Of a stretch of DNA of 64,000 nt, positions 35,403 through 43,236 are shown piece after piece. A program made the position numbers and the translations under genes. Origin of the DNA: Cronobacter condimenti 1330 (GTDB taxonomy: Bacteria; Pseudomonadota; Gammaproteobacteria; Enterobacterales; Enterobacteriaceae). Below the pieces are notes generated by a model that had not been told where the DNA came from, made no database searches, and worked only from the letters and a program-made list of their open reading frames with translations. Each line of letters opens with the position of its first letter. Position 1 is the stretch's first letter. The stretch is taken from assembly GCF_001277255.1 (NCBI RefSeq), contig NZ_CP012264.1, positions 1,426,001-1,490,000 of the forward strand, written 5' to 3'.

Positions 35403-35996
35403 TTAGTCACGCACCCAGCCTTTGCGGATAGGCAGCGCGAAGCACAGGCGATAGAGCTGGCGCAGCCCGCGATAGAGCGGTTCGCCAAACGGCGTCCAGA
35501 GGATCTGCGCGCTCAGGCAGGCGAGTATCGCCACCAGCAGACCGCCGGCCATATCAAGCGGCCAGTGGACGCCCAGATACACGCGAGACCACGCGATAGC
35601 GCAAGCGACGGCCATAAGTACCAGCCCTGACCAGACGCGATGCCAGAAGAGAAACGCCAGCGCGAAGGTGAAAATGACGGTGCCGTGGTCACTTGGGTAG
35701 GAGTCGTCCGGCGCGTGCGGCAGGAACTGATGACCAAGGCCGACCACAAACGGGCGCGGGTGCGGAAACAGGTGCCCGGCAATCCAGGAAACGGCGAGAC
35801 TAATGAGCAACGCCAGCGCGAATTTCACCACCAGCCTGCGCTCGGTGGGGCGCCACAACCAAAGCACGACGGGCAGCAGCGGCACGATGGAGATGAGATC
35901 GCGGGCGATAAAGATCGCGAAAGCAATAAGCCAGCCTGGCGAGGCTGGCGTGGCGTTGATTTGCAAAAACAGAAAATGATTCAGCGCTTCCATCAT
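35403..35996 (-). CDS. ybjG: YbjG, undecaprenyl-diphosphatase (PAP2 family)
   Basis: YbjG recycles undecaprenyl pyrophosphate to the monophosphate carrier used for peptidoglycan and O-antigen. It has 197 residues (E. coli 198) and about five helices. The PAP2 active-site motifs are HLFPHPRPF, the PSDHGTVIF segment and WSRVYLGVHWPLD. Its start overlaps the stop of the upstream PAP2 gene by four bases (ATGA), so it is translationally coupled to it; this partner is not beside ybjG in E. coli as I recall. A second ATG lies one codon in. Confidence 0.93.
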   Translation of the reverse strand: MMEALNHFLFLQINATPASPGWLIAFAIFIARDLISIVPLLPVVLWLWRPTERRLVVKFALALLISLAVSWIAGHLFPHPRPFVVGLGHQFLPHAPDDSYPSDHGTVIFTFALAFLFWHRVWSGLVLMAVACAIAWSRVYLGVHWPLDMAGGLLVAILACLSAQILWTPFGEPLYRGLRQLYRLCFALPIRKGWVRD

Positions 35997-36733
35997 AGGG
36001 TTGCGGGTTCCTTATTCAACAAAGTGGTGGTCACGCCCCACGTCACCACCTGAGTGAGCCACACCCACCAGCCTGCCCACAGGTTATGGGTGAAGAAATG
36101 TGCGCCGCGCATCACCTGGCCGAAGCCCATCGCGAGCCCCAGCATAACGCCTGCCGCAAGCGCGAGCCGCGCGAGCCCGGGATGTTCACGCTGCAGGCCA
36201 AACCAGAGCGCCATCACCATAAACCCGCTGGAGGCATGGCCGCCGGGGAAACAACGTCCCGGGCCGCTGCCGTCGGGCACCGCGCTAAAGAGCGGATAAG
36301 AGAGCGCCTTTCCGCCATACTCAACCAGATCCCACGGACAGCTGTGATGGCTGGTGGCTTTAAGTACGCCGACGACGGCGGTCCCAAGCCCCATCAGCAG
36401 CGCGACCATTATCCAGCGCGGATGACGGCGGATCAGGCCATACAGCAGGCTCCCCACCGCCATCGCGATAGCGCAATATTTGGCGAGCCGGTGGTTGAGC
36501 AGATCAAGCCAGGGGGTGTCCTGCCAGGGGAACTGCTGCGCCGTGGCGTCAAACCACATTGCCGTCAGCCAGCGGTCCAGGGCTTCGTTGCGAGAAAGCC
36601 AGGTAAAGAGCACACCAAGCGCCGTTAATAGCGCAAGCTGACCAACATAAAAGCGTACGGGCAGACGGTAAAGGGAGATTGTCTTATTTATCCGGGGTCT
36701 GGCGGGCCAGAAAAGCGGAATAAAGGTGCGCAT
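35993..36733 (-). CDS. PAP2-family membrane phosphatase coupled to ybjG
   Basis: This 246-residue polytopic membrane protein has a basic N-terminus. The PAP2 motifs are KATSHHSCPWD, CFPGGHASSGF and MRGAHFFTHNLWAGWW, which supply the catalytic His residues. The Cys-rich SHHSCPWDLVEYGG form is seen in the family that includes LpxT-like and lipid A phosphatases, so substrates could be undecaprenyl pyrophosphate or a lipid A phosphate. It overlaps ybjG by four bases and is preceded by a PmrA/BasR-type box, which points to envelope remodelling under Fe(III), low-magnesium or polymyxin stress. Confidence 0.85.
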   Translation of the reverse strand: MRTFIPLFWPARPRINKTISLYRLPVRFYVGQLALLTALGVLFTWLSRNEALDRWLTAMWFDATAQQFPWQDTPWLDLLNHRLAKYCAIAMAVGSLLYGLIRRHPRWIMVALLMGLGTAVVGVLKATSHHSCPWDLVEYGGKALSYPLFSAVPDGSGPGRCFPGGHASSGFMVMALWFGLQREHPGLARLALAAGVMLGLAMGFGQVMRGAHFFTHNLWAGWWVWLTQVVTWGVTTTLLNKEPATL

Positions 36734-36779
36734 CGCGACGCCCTCGGCGAGCTGAAAACGGCCAGCATAAAGCGGCTAA

Positions 36780-36796
36780 CTTAAGAAAACCTTAAA
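36780..36796 (-). promoter_or_regulatory. PmrA/BasR-type box upstream of the PAP2-ybjG operon
   Basis: On the minus strand the sequence is TTTAAG-GTTTT-CTTAAG. This fits the PmrA box YTTAAK-N5-YTTAAK at every position. It is 47 bases upstream of the PAP2 gene start, the right distance for activation. E. coli ybjG is a known BasR (PmrA) target, which supports the call. Confidence 0.75.
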
Positions 36797-36900
36797 CAAG
36801 CGGAGGGCAGGCGCGCCGCCGCTCGTTTGTCGCACATAATTCACTATCGCGTGGCGCAGCAATTCATTACACTCAGCGCGATTTTATGGATGGATGACTC

Positions 36901-38133
36901 ATGCAAACTCACGCAAACCGAACCGGACGTCTCGGACGCCAGGCGCTGCTGTTCCCGCTCTGCCTGGTCCTGTACGAATTCTCAACTTATATCGGCAACG
37001 ACATGATCCAGCCGGGCATGCTCGCGGTCGTCGAACAATACCAGGCGGGCGTGGAGTGGGTGCCAACCTCCATGACCGCGTATCTCGCAGGCGGCATGTT
37101 TTTACAATGGCTGCTCGGCCCGCTCTCTGACCGCATCGGCAGACGGCCTGTCATGCTGGCGGGCGTGGTGTGGTTTATCGTGACCTGCCTTGCGACCCTG
37201 CTGGCCCAGACTATTGAGCAATTTACGGTGCTGCGCTTCTTGCAGGGCATCAGCCTGTGCTTTATCGGCGCGGTGGGGTATGCGGCTATTCAGGAGTCGT
37301 TTGAAGAGGCGGTGTGCATCAAGATAACCGCACTGATGGCGAACGTGGCGCTGATTGCGCCGCTACTTGGGCCGCTGGTGGGCGCCGCCTGGGTGCATGC
37401 CGCGCCCTGGGAGATGATGTTTGTACTCTTCGCTGCGCTTGCCGCCATCTCGTTTTTCGGCCTGTGGCGCGCGATGCCGGAAACCGCCACCCGGCTTGGC
37501 GAAAAACTGTCGCTGCGTGAGCTGGGTCGCGACTATAAAGCCGTGCTGAAAAACCTGCGTTTCGTCTCCGGCGCGCTGGCGATTGGTTTTATCAGCCTGC
37601 CGCTGCTGGCCTGGATTGCCCAGTCGCCGGTGATTATCATCAGCGGCGAGCAGATGAGCACGTATGAGTATGGTCTGTTGCAGGTGCCGATTTTCGGCGC
37701 GCTGATTGTCGGCAATCTGCTGCTGGCGAAGCTGACTGCGCGGCGTAGCGTGCGCTCGCTGATTATCATGGGCGGCTGGCCGATGATGATTGGGCTGGCG
37801 CTGGCAGCGCTCGCGACGGTGCTCTCATCCCATGCCTATCTCTGGATGACCGCAGGGCTGAGTATCTACGCCTTCGGCATCGGCATCGCCAACGCCGGGC
37901 TGGTGCGCCTGACGCTGTTTGCGAGCGATATCAGCAAAGGCACCGTGTCCGCTGCCATGGGCATGTTGCAGATGACCATTTTCACCGTGGGCATTGAGGT
38001 GAGCAAACACGCCTGGATTATCGGTGGCAACGCGCTGTTTAATCTTTTCAGCTTCGCCAGTGGCCTGCTGTGGCTGGGTCTGATGGTTATCTTCCTGAAA
38101 GATAAAACCGTTGGCGCCAGCCGGGGAGGGTAA
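36901..38133 (+). CDS. mdfA: MdfA, multidrug:proton antiporter (MFS, DHA1)
   Basis: MdfA (Cmr) exports chloramphenicol, cationic dyes and other drugs in exchange for protons and helps alkaline tolerance. It has 410 residues, the same as E. coli, and 12 helices. The functionally key membrane acids Glu26 and Asp34 are in LYEFSTYIGND. MFS motif A is GPLSDRIGRRPVM, and motif C is in ALIAPLLGPLVGAAW. It is divergent from the PAP2-ybjG operon and followed by convergent ybjI. Confidence 0.97.
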   Translation: MQTHANRTGRLGRQALLFPLCLVLYEFSTYIGNDMIQPGMLAVVEQYQAGVEWVPTSMTAYLAGGMFLQWLLGPLSDRIGRRPVMLAGVVWFIVTCLATLLAQTIEQFTVLRFLQGISLCFIGAVGYAAIQESFEEAVCIKITALMANVALIAPLLGPLVGAAWVHAAPWEMMFVLFAALAAISFFGLWRAMPETATRLGEKLSLRELGRDYKAVLKNLRFVSGALAIGFISLPLLAWIAQSPVIIISGEQMSTYEYGLLQVPIFGALIVGNLLLAKLTARRSVRSLIIMGGWPMMIGLALAALATVLSSHAYLWMTAGLSIYAFGIGIANAGLVRLTLFASDISKGTVSAAMGMLQMTIFTVGIEVSKHAWIIGGNALFNLFSFASGLLWLGLMVIFLKDKTVGASRGG

Positions 38134-38142
38134 GGCGTCAGG

Positions 38143-38164
38143 CGGCGGCCCAGACGGGCCGCCG
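38143..38164. terminator. Hairpin between convergent mdfA and ybjI
   Basis: CGGCGGCCC / GGGCCGCCG is a perfect 9-bp stem with an AGAC loop, filling the 33-base gap between the two stops. There is no T tract on either side, so its terminator role is likely but not canonical. Confidence 0.55.
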
Positions 38165-38166
38165 TA

Positions 38167-38979
38167 TCAGGCGAAAGGCGCTTCACCTTTCAGGATTTTA
38201 TCGATGATAGCCAGCACTCCCGCCTGATTGTTGGCAGGCGCGCGATACTGCGCCACCTTGTGAATAGCCTCCGGCGCGTTTTCCATCGCAAATCCAAATC
38301 CGGCGTGGCGCAACATTTCAACATCATTGCCGCCATCGCCAAATGCCACGACGTCATTATCCCCAATGCCCCAGCGCTGTTGCAGCAGGCGGATGCCGTT
38401 CGCTTTATGCAGCCCCGGAATAATGAGATCGATAGAGCCATGGCCGCTGGAAACCGGCACCATAATGCCCTCAAGCGCCTCGGTCAGCGCATCCATGGTT
38501 TTCAGTAAATGCATGTCCGGCAGGTTCAGCGCGAACTTAAAGAAAATGTCTTTTACACAACGCAGGTCATCAACATATTGCAGGCGATGGTAGTAGCGCG
38601 CCGCCATTTTCTTAAAGCGCTCATCGTAACGGTTAAGCGTATAACCGCTGTTTTTGCCGCAGGCGATAATCTCCAGATCCTCCATCGTCAGCAGGTGGGA
38701 GATGACATGACGGTACTGCTCCTCAGTCAGCTCGCCATTAAACACATCCTCGCCCTCGCACACGACCCATGCGCCGTTTTCGGCCACAAAGGCTATCTCG
38801 TCGGCAATCTCCGGAAAGAACGACACCAGCTGGTAATACTGGTTGCCGCTTGCCACCACAAAGCGAATGCCGCGTGCCTTAAGCTCTGCGTATTGGGCGA
38901 GAAAGCGCTCGCGCGGGTAGGTCTTGTCGTCGCTTAAAAATGTGCCGTCCATATCCACGGCGATTAACTTCACTGCCAT
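38167..38979 (-). CDS. ybjI: YbjI, HAD-family (Cof-type) sugar/flavin phosphatase
   Basis: YbjI is a cytosolic HAD phosphatase; the E. coli protein dephosphorylates the riboflavin precursor 5-amino-6-(5-phosphoribitylamino)uracil. It has 270 residues. HAD motif I is LIAVDMDGTFLSDDKTY (nucleophile Asp near 9), motif II is FVVASGN, and the motif IV region is VVAFGDGGNDVEMLRHAGFG. The C2 cap lies between. It converges on mdfA. Upstream, across 180 bases, lies the divergent flagellin gene. Confidence 0.93.
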   Translation of the reverse strand: MAVKLIAVDMDGTFLSDDKTYPRERFLAQYAELKARGIRFVVASGNQYYQLVSFFPEIADEIAFVAENGAWVVCEGEDVFNGELTEEQYRHVISHLLTMEDLEIIACGKNSGYTLNRYDERFKKMAARYYHRLQYVDDLRCVKDIFFKFALNLPDMHLLKTMDALTEALEGIMVPVSSGHGSIDLIIPGLHKANGIRLLQQRWGIGDNDVVAFGDGGNDVEMLRHAGFGFAMENAPEAIHKVAQYRAPANNQAGVLAIIDKILKGEAPFA

Positions 38980-39089
38980 AAACGCTCCTTAAGGATTTTC
39001 CAGGCCAGACACCCAAAAAGTGCGCATACCGGCCGGTTAACATAAGCTATGGTTATTAAAGGTTTTTTCACTTAATTCAAATTTAAACC

Positions 39090-39117
39090 TAAAGCTAAAT
39101 TGCCCCGGGGCCGATAG
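39090..39117 (+). promoter_or_regulatory. Sigma-28 (FliA)-type promoter of the orphan flagellin
   Basis: TAAA at 39090-39093 and GCCGATAG at 39110-39117 are separated by 16 bases. The FliA consensus is TAAA-N15-GCCGATAA, so seven of eight -10 bases match and the spacer is one base longer. A start near 39124 would give a leader of about 35 bases before the ATG at 39160. Confidence 0.75.
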
Positions 39118-39159
39118 TAGCCTTGTTAACGACTCTCCGACGTGCGAAACGGCAACCCT

Positions 39160-40611
39160 ATGGCGACTATCTTTAATAATCTGATGGCAGGTAATGTCCT
39201 GACACAGCAGAAAAAAACGGCCGCTAGCTTAAGCCAGTCCGTTGAGCGGCTCTCATCCGGCATGCGCATTAACGGCGCGAAGGATGACGCTGCCGGGCAG
39301 GCTATTGCCAACCGTATGTCCGCGACGCTCACCGCCAATGACGTAGCGTCGCGCAGCATGAACGATGGCATTAGCCTCTCGCAGACCGCTGAAGGCGCGC
39401 TCGCTGAAGTGAGCGACCTGCTGATACGGGCTAAAGAGCTGGCCGTACAATCCGCGACCGGTACGCTCGATTCGAGCGACCGCGCGGCGATTTCGACAGA
39501 GTTTAGCCAGATCAAAGCGCAGATTGACGCGATCGCCAAAGGGACGACGATCTTCGGCAAATATCCGCTGGCGCCCGCTGCTGCACCGGCACCGCCCGCG
39601 CCACAGCTTGGCAACATTCCGTCGATTAACCAGCGCTTTCCGGTCCCCGGACAACAGTACACGTTCAGTTCCGGGCTGGTGCCGCTCGCCTATATTCCGG
39701 CGGGCGCGACTGACATTACGCTGACCATTAACTCCGGCTGGATGGATGACGATATCCAGCTGTTCAGCCGCGACGGCAGTCATCTGGTGGGTACGCCGCT
39801 CAATGGCCCGACGCGTGATTTCACCTGGACGAATAACGGCGTTAACAGTACGGCGACGGCTAACAGCAAAGTTATCTCCACCGGTAACGGCTTTCTGCCG
39901 GGCGCGAGCTACAGCGACGCGAACCTGACGCAAGGGCCTGCAACCTATAACGTGGGCAGCGGGGCGGTAAAACAGTATAACGGCATGACCATCACCTACA
40001 GCGGCGATGGCGACCGTTACGAGACGCCCGCAACCGGCTGGGCTAACAACGGCACCGTCTCGCCGGGCAACTATCTGGAGCGGCTCTCCATCGATAAAGT
40101 GACCGAGGATGTCATTATCATGGTAGTCGGCAACGGCTCCTTTTTCGGCCAGATGACCTGGTCGAAGCTGCCATTGCCGACGGATAAACCGGATGAAGGC
40201 CCGGTCAGCACCGATACGGATATTGTCATGAGCGCCGACTACGGCGAGGCGGTGCAGTACAAAACGATCCCGGCTACCCCTGCGGATACGGAAACGCTCG
40301 GTCTTGACACCGCGCACCTTGATAGCCAGCAAGGCGCCTCGCAGGCGATAACGGCTATCGATCACGCGCTGGATACCGTAAGCGCCTATCGCGGCACCTA
40401 CGGAAGCCTCGTTAATACTTTTGATTCGGCGAAAGCGGGGCTTGCGCAGAAAACCGTGGCGACGACCGCCGCGCGCAGCCGCATTGAAGATGCGGATTAT
40501 GCCCAGGAGGCCAGCAATCTCAGCCGTACGCAGATCCTGCAACAGGCCGGGAACGCGGTGCTGGCCCAGGCCAACCAGCAGGCGGAAAGCGTACTGTCGC
40601 TGCTTAAGTAA
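39160..40611 (+). CDS. Orphan flagellin with an atypical central domain
   Basis: This 483-residue flagellin lies outside any flagellar cluster. Residues 1-134 are the D0/D1 N-terminal helices (VERLSSGMRINGAKDDAAGQ, then AIANRMSA). Residues 135-155 are a Pro/Ala-rich linker, and about 160-335 form a beta-rich insert with INSGWMDDDIQLFSRDG, GMTITYSGDGDRYE and DVIIMVVGNGSF. Residues 385-483 are the C-terminal D1/D0 (SRTQILQQAGNAVLAQANQQ). The insert replaces the usual D2/D3 and looks like an autonomous beta-sandwich, perhaps like bacterial pre-peptidase or P-type domains. The ATG at 39160 gives the usual flagellin start; its ribosome site is poor. A sigma-28-type promoter precedes it. The stop overlaps that of convergent ybjJ by eight bases. 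Confidence 0.9.
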   Translation: MATIFNNLMAGNVLTQQKKTAASLSQSVERLSSGMRINGAKDDAAGQAIANRMSATLTANDVASRSMNDGISLSQTAEGALAEVSDLLIRAKELAVQSATGTLDSSDRAAISTEFSQIKAQIDAIAKGTTIFGKYPLAPAAAPAPPAPQLGNIPSINQRFPVPGQQYTFSSGLVPLAYIPAGATDITLTINSGWMDDDIQLFSRDGSHLVGTPLNGPTRDFTWTNNGVNSTATANSKVISTGNGFLPGASYSDANLTQGPATYNVGSGAVKQYNGMTITYSGDGDRYETPATGWANNGTVSPGNYLERLSIDKVTEDVIIMVVGNGSFFGQMTWSKLPLPTDKPDEGPVSTDTDIVMSADYGEAVQYKTIPATPADTETLGLDTAHLDSQQGASQAITAIDHALDTVSAYRGTYGSLVNTFDSAKAGLAQKTVATTAARSRIEDADYAQEASNLSRTQILQQAGNAVLAQANQQAESVLSLLK

Positions 40612-41830
40612 CGTCACGGGTCTGCCCGGACGCCGCGTCAACAGGCGTGGCGGGTTTTGCCACCGCGCGCGCTACCAGTGCCGCAACCACCACCAGCGAC
40701 AACACCACCAGCATCGCGCTGCGTAAACCATAATGTTCCCCCAGGAAGCCGAGTAACGGCGGGCCTACCAGGAAGGCGACATAGCCCGCCGTGGCGACGA
40801 CGCTTACGCGCACTGGCGCATCTGGCCCGGTATCGCTCGCCGCTGAAATCGTCAGCGGGAAGCCGAGCGAGGCGCCAAGCCCCCACAACAGCACCGATAC
40901 GCTCGCGATAAGCGGGTTATCAACGAAGATAATCAACCCGATACCGAGCGCGCCCATAATGGCGCTGGCGCGCACAACGTTTACGCGGCTGTAACGGTCG
41001 ATAAACCAGCCGCCGCAGAAGCGCCCAAGCGTCATGCCGAGCGTAAAGCCCGCGTAAATCAGCGAGCCGGAAGTGGGGCTGAAGCCGTGACCATCTACCA
41101 TGAGGAGCGGCAGCCAGTCGTTGGCGGAGCCTTCGGCAAACGCCATCGCCAGGACAATCAGCCCAATCAGCAGCAACTGACTGTCCTTCCAGAACGGAAT
41201 ATGCCCGGCGGGACGTGTCTTGCGCGCTTCTTTCGCCTCTTTGCCAACGCCGCGCGGAATGGCGCGCAGCCCGATAATAATCGGGATAACGGTGATAAGC
41301 GTGGCGATAGTGAGGTGTAAATCCGCCCGAAAATGGAGCGCCGTCAGGCTCAGGCCTATGCCTGCGCCAATCAGTGTGCCGAGGCTGAAAAAGCCGTGCA
41401 TCATCGGCAGGATCGTTTTGTTCTGTAGCTGTTCGACAGTCGCACCTTCCACATTGAGCGCCACTTCGGCGGAGCCCATGCCGGCACCCAGTACCGCCAG
41501 CCCGCCGGCGAACAGCAGCGGCGAGGCGAGCCATAGCGCAAGCGCCATCAGCAACATGCCAATAACCCCAAGCGCCATGCCGTTACGGATCACCACATGC
41601 GTACCCAGGCGCTTCACCAGCCAGCCGGAGCAGAGAATGCCGCTCATGGAGCCGACCGAGAGCCCGAACAGCACAATCCCCATTCCGGCAGTGGAAACCG
41701 CCAACACATCACGAATGGAGGGCGTACGTGTCGCCCAGGAGGCCATCAACAGGCCCGGCAGAAAGAAAAACAGAAACAGCGCCCACGTCCGGTGACGCAG
41801 CGCGGGAGAGTGATTCGCGTCGGATGACAT
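40604..41830 (-). CDS. ybjJ: YbjJ, MFS transporter of unknown substrate
   Basis: This inner-membrane major facilitator has 408 residues from the ATG at 41830 (E. coli 402) and about 12 helices. It begins RTWALFLFFFLPGLLMASWA, and AFAEGSANDWLPLLMVDGHG is nearly identical to E. coli. The longer frame to 41902 runs through the operator and is not used. The substrate is unknown. It is divergent from rcdA, with a perfect palindrome between them, so RcdA probably represses it. Confidence 0.93.
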   Translation of the reverse strand: MSSDANHSPALRHRTWALFLFFFLPGLLMASWATRTPSIRDVLAVSTAGMGIVLFGLSVGSMSGILCSGWLVKRLGTHVVIRNGMALGVIGMLLMALALWLASPLLFAGGLAVLGAGMGSAEVALNVEGATVEQLQNKTILPMMHGFFSLGTLIGAGIGLSLTALHFRADLHLTIATLITVIPIIIGLRAIPRGVGKEAKEARKTRPAGHIPFWKDSQLLLIGLIVLAMAFAEGSANDWLPLLMVDGHGFSPTSGSLIYAGFTLGMTLGRFCGGWFIDRYSRVNVVRASAIMGALGIGLIIFVDNPLIASVSVLLWGLGASLGFPLTISAASDTGPDAPVRVSVVATAGYVAFLVGPPLLGFLGEHYGLRSAMLVVLSLVVVAALVARAVAKPATPVDAASGQTRDVT

Positions 41831-41878
41831 AGCCAATTCGCCTGGAGTGAAAAAGAAACCTTTAAAACGTAGCAAGGT

Positions 41879-41896
41879 TGTGTACATTTGTACACA
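41879..41896. promoter_or_regulatory. Perfect palindromic operator between ybjJ and rcdA
   Basis: TGTGTACATTTGTACACA has two perfect 8-base arms around TT. It sits midway in the 105-base divergent gap, 49 bases before ybjJ and 40 before rcdA. Size and position fit a TetR-family operator for autoregulation and control of ybjJ. Confidence 0.75.
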
Positions 41897-41935
41897 TACC
41901 AAAAATGCTTTTTACCGGCTGGGAATGAGACCCTT

Positions 41936-42523
41936 ATGGCGACACGACAAAACGACCCGCAACGCCGCGAGCGTATTCTGCAGGCCACGCTTACCTGCAT
42001 CGCCACCCATGGCTTTCATCATATTACGCACCGCAAAATCGCCCTGCAGGCGGACGTGCCGCTGGGCTCTGTCACCTACTATTTTAAAACGCTGGAGGCG
42101 CTGCTTGAGGAGGCGTTTACGCGTTTCGCCGAGAGTATGTCGGGGCAATATCAGACGCTGATGGCGCAGGCGCAGACGCGCGAGGAGGCCTGCGAGGCGG
42201 TGACGGCGCTCATTTGCGGCGCACAGGTGACAACGCCTGAGAATATGGAACTGATGTATCAGCTTTACGCCTACGCGGGCCGCCAGCCCGCGCTCAAAAG
42301 CATCATGCAGGACTGGATGCGCCGCAGCCAGCAGACGCTCGAAACCTGGTTTGACCCGGCGACCGCCCGCGCGCTCGACGCGTTTGTCGAAGGAATGACG
42401 CTGCATTATGTCATCGACCGCGAGCCGCTTGGGCGTGAGACAATCCGAACGATGGTGGGGAGGATTGTGGGGGAGGGGCTTAACCTCAGTCTATCCGGGA
42501 AGGTAAATAAAATATCAGAATAA
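41936..42523 (+). CDS. rcdA: RcdA (YbjK), TetR-family regulator
   Basis: In E. coli RcdA activates csgD and so promotes curli and biofilm formation. From the ATG at 41936 it has 195 residues. The N-terminal TetR helix-turn-helix is ATHGFHHITHRKIALQADVP, with LGSVTYYFKTLEALLEEAF next. The C-terminal ligand domain is helical. The longer frame from 41888 overlaps the palindrome and is unlikely. It is divergent from ybjJ. Confidence 0.9.
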   Translation: MATRQNDPQRRERILQATLTCIATHGFHHITHRKIALQADVPLGSVTYYFKTLEALLEEAFTRFAESMSGQYQTLMAQAQTREEACEAVTALICGAQVTTPENMELMYQLYAYAGRQPALKSIMQDWMRRSQQTLETWFDPATARALDAFVEGMTLHYVIDREPLGRETIRTMVGRIVGEGLNLSLSGKVNKISE

Positions 42524-42567
42524 CTCAGAATGGCATCCCGATACGCTTTAGGAGGCGGGGCTCAGAA

Positions 42568-42984
42568 ATGCTGAAAGTACTTATTGGCGTGGTTGGCATT
42601 TTAGCAGGCGCTTTCGCCTGTGCTATTCCGTATATCAAAATGGAGTTTGCAGGAAACGCTTACTATACCGAGAAAGATGAGCGGGAGTATCGCTTCTTCA
42701 CGCCCAAAATTTTACAGGAAATGCCACGTATTTCTGAAAAATACGAATTTAGTTTCATTAATGTTAGCGGGCCTGCCTCACATGTACATGTGATTAAATT
42801 CTATGGCACAGCTGATACCAGGCGGGTGAGCGAGTACCTCATATCAAAAGGATATAAAAAACAGGTGACCTGCGATATCGAGGCGGCTTGCTGGCGTGGT
42901 AGTGATCCACAAGAAACGCTCTATGTCGGAACTTTCAAGGATGAAGACATAGTCATGGTTCAAGTAGTTACCGATTTTACATAG
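42568..42984 (+). CDS. Unrecognised 138-residue membrane-anchored or exported protein
   Basis: I do not recognise this protein. A strong ribosome site (AGGAGGCGGGG) precedes the ATG. The N-terminus (MLKVLIGVVGILAGAFACAI) is one hydrophobic helix, either an anchor or a signal. A predicted alpha/beta soluble part follows (HVHVIKFYGTADTRRVSEYL) and two Cys (CDIEAAC) could form a disulfide in the periplasm. It is AT-richer than its neighbours, which suggests acquisition. It lies 44 bases after rcdA, so cotranscription is possible, and it is convergent with rybB. Confidence 0.75.
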   Translation: MLKVLIGVVGILAGAFACAIPYIKMEFAGNAYYTEKDEREYRFFTPKILQEMPRISEKYEFSFINVSGPASHVHVIKFYGTADTRRVSEYLISKGYKKQVTCDIEAACWRGSDPQETLYVGTFKDEDIVMVQVVTDFT

Positions 42985-43096
42985 GCAATAAACCCGCTTT
43001 CTATGCCTGAACAAAACCCGCAAAGTTCCGGTTTTGGTTACAGATACGGTTTTGAATAAGGGTTAACCTGAGCGGTAATACCACTCCCCAGACAAC

Positions 43097-43176
43097 AAAA
43101 AACCCATCAACCTTGAACCAAGATGGCGGGGTTGATGGGCTCCACAAAAATGGGGACATCAAAGAAAAGCAGTGGC
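43097..43176 (-). ncRNA. rybB: RybB, sigma-E-dependent Hfq-binding small RNA
   Basis: RybB pairs through its 5' end with mRNAs of outer-membrane porins when sigma-E is active, lowering porin synthesis. On the minus strand the 5' end is GCCACTGCTTTTCTTTGATG, the conserved seed, followed by CCCCATTTTTGTGGAGC. The 3' terminator is CCCATCAACC / GGTTGATGGG with a run of six T at 43097-43102. It is about 80 nt; E. coli RybB is 79, and one extra T in the ATTTTTG run explains the difference. Its place between rcdA and ybjL is the E. coli position. The seed is unchanged. Confidence 0.95.
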
Positions 43177-43182
43177 ACTAAT

Positions 43183-43209
43183 TGAGACTGGCGCTTTTTC
43201 GAAAAGTTC
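43183..43209 (-). promoter_or_regulatory. Sigma-E promoter of rybB
   Basis: On the minus strand GAACTT (43204-43209) and TCTCA (43183-43187) are 16 bases apart, fitting the sigma-E pattern GGAACTT-N15/16-TCTGA. The distance to the RybB 5' G is six bases. Confidence 0.8.
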
Positions 43210-43236
43210 GCGCCTTAGGCAAAATTTCTCGTTTTT

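Noticed and set aside
39253..40641. 462-codon open frame opposite the flagellin gene
   Set aside because: It is antisense to a protein with clear flagellin terminal domains and shows only Arg/Gly/Val-rich low-information sequence.
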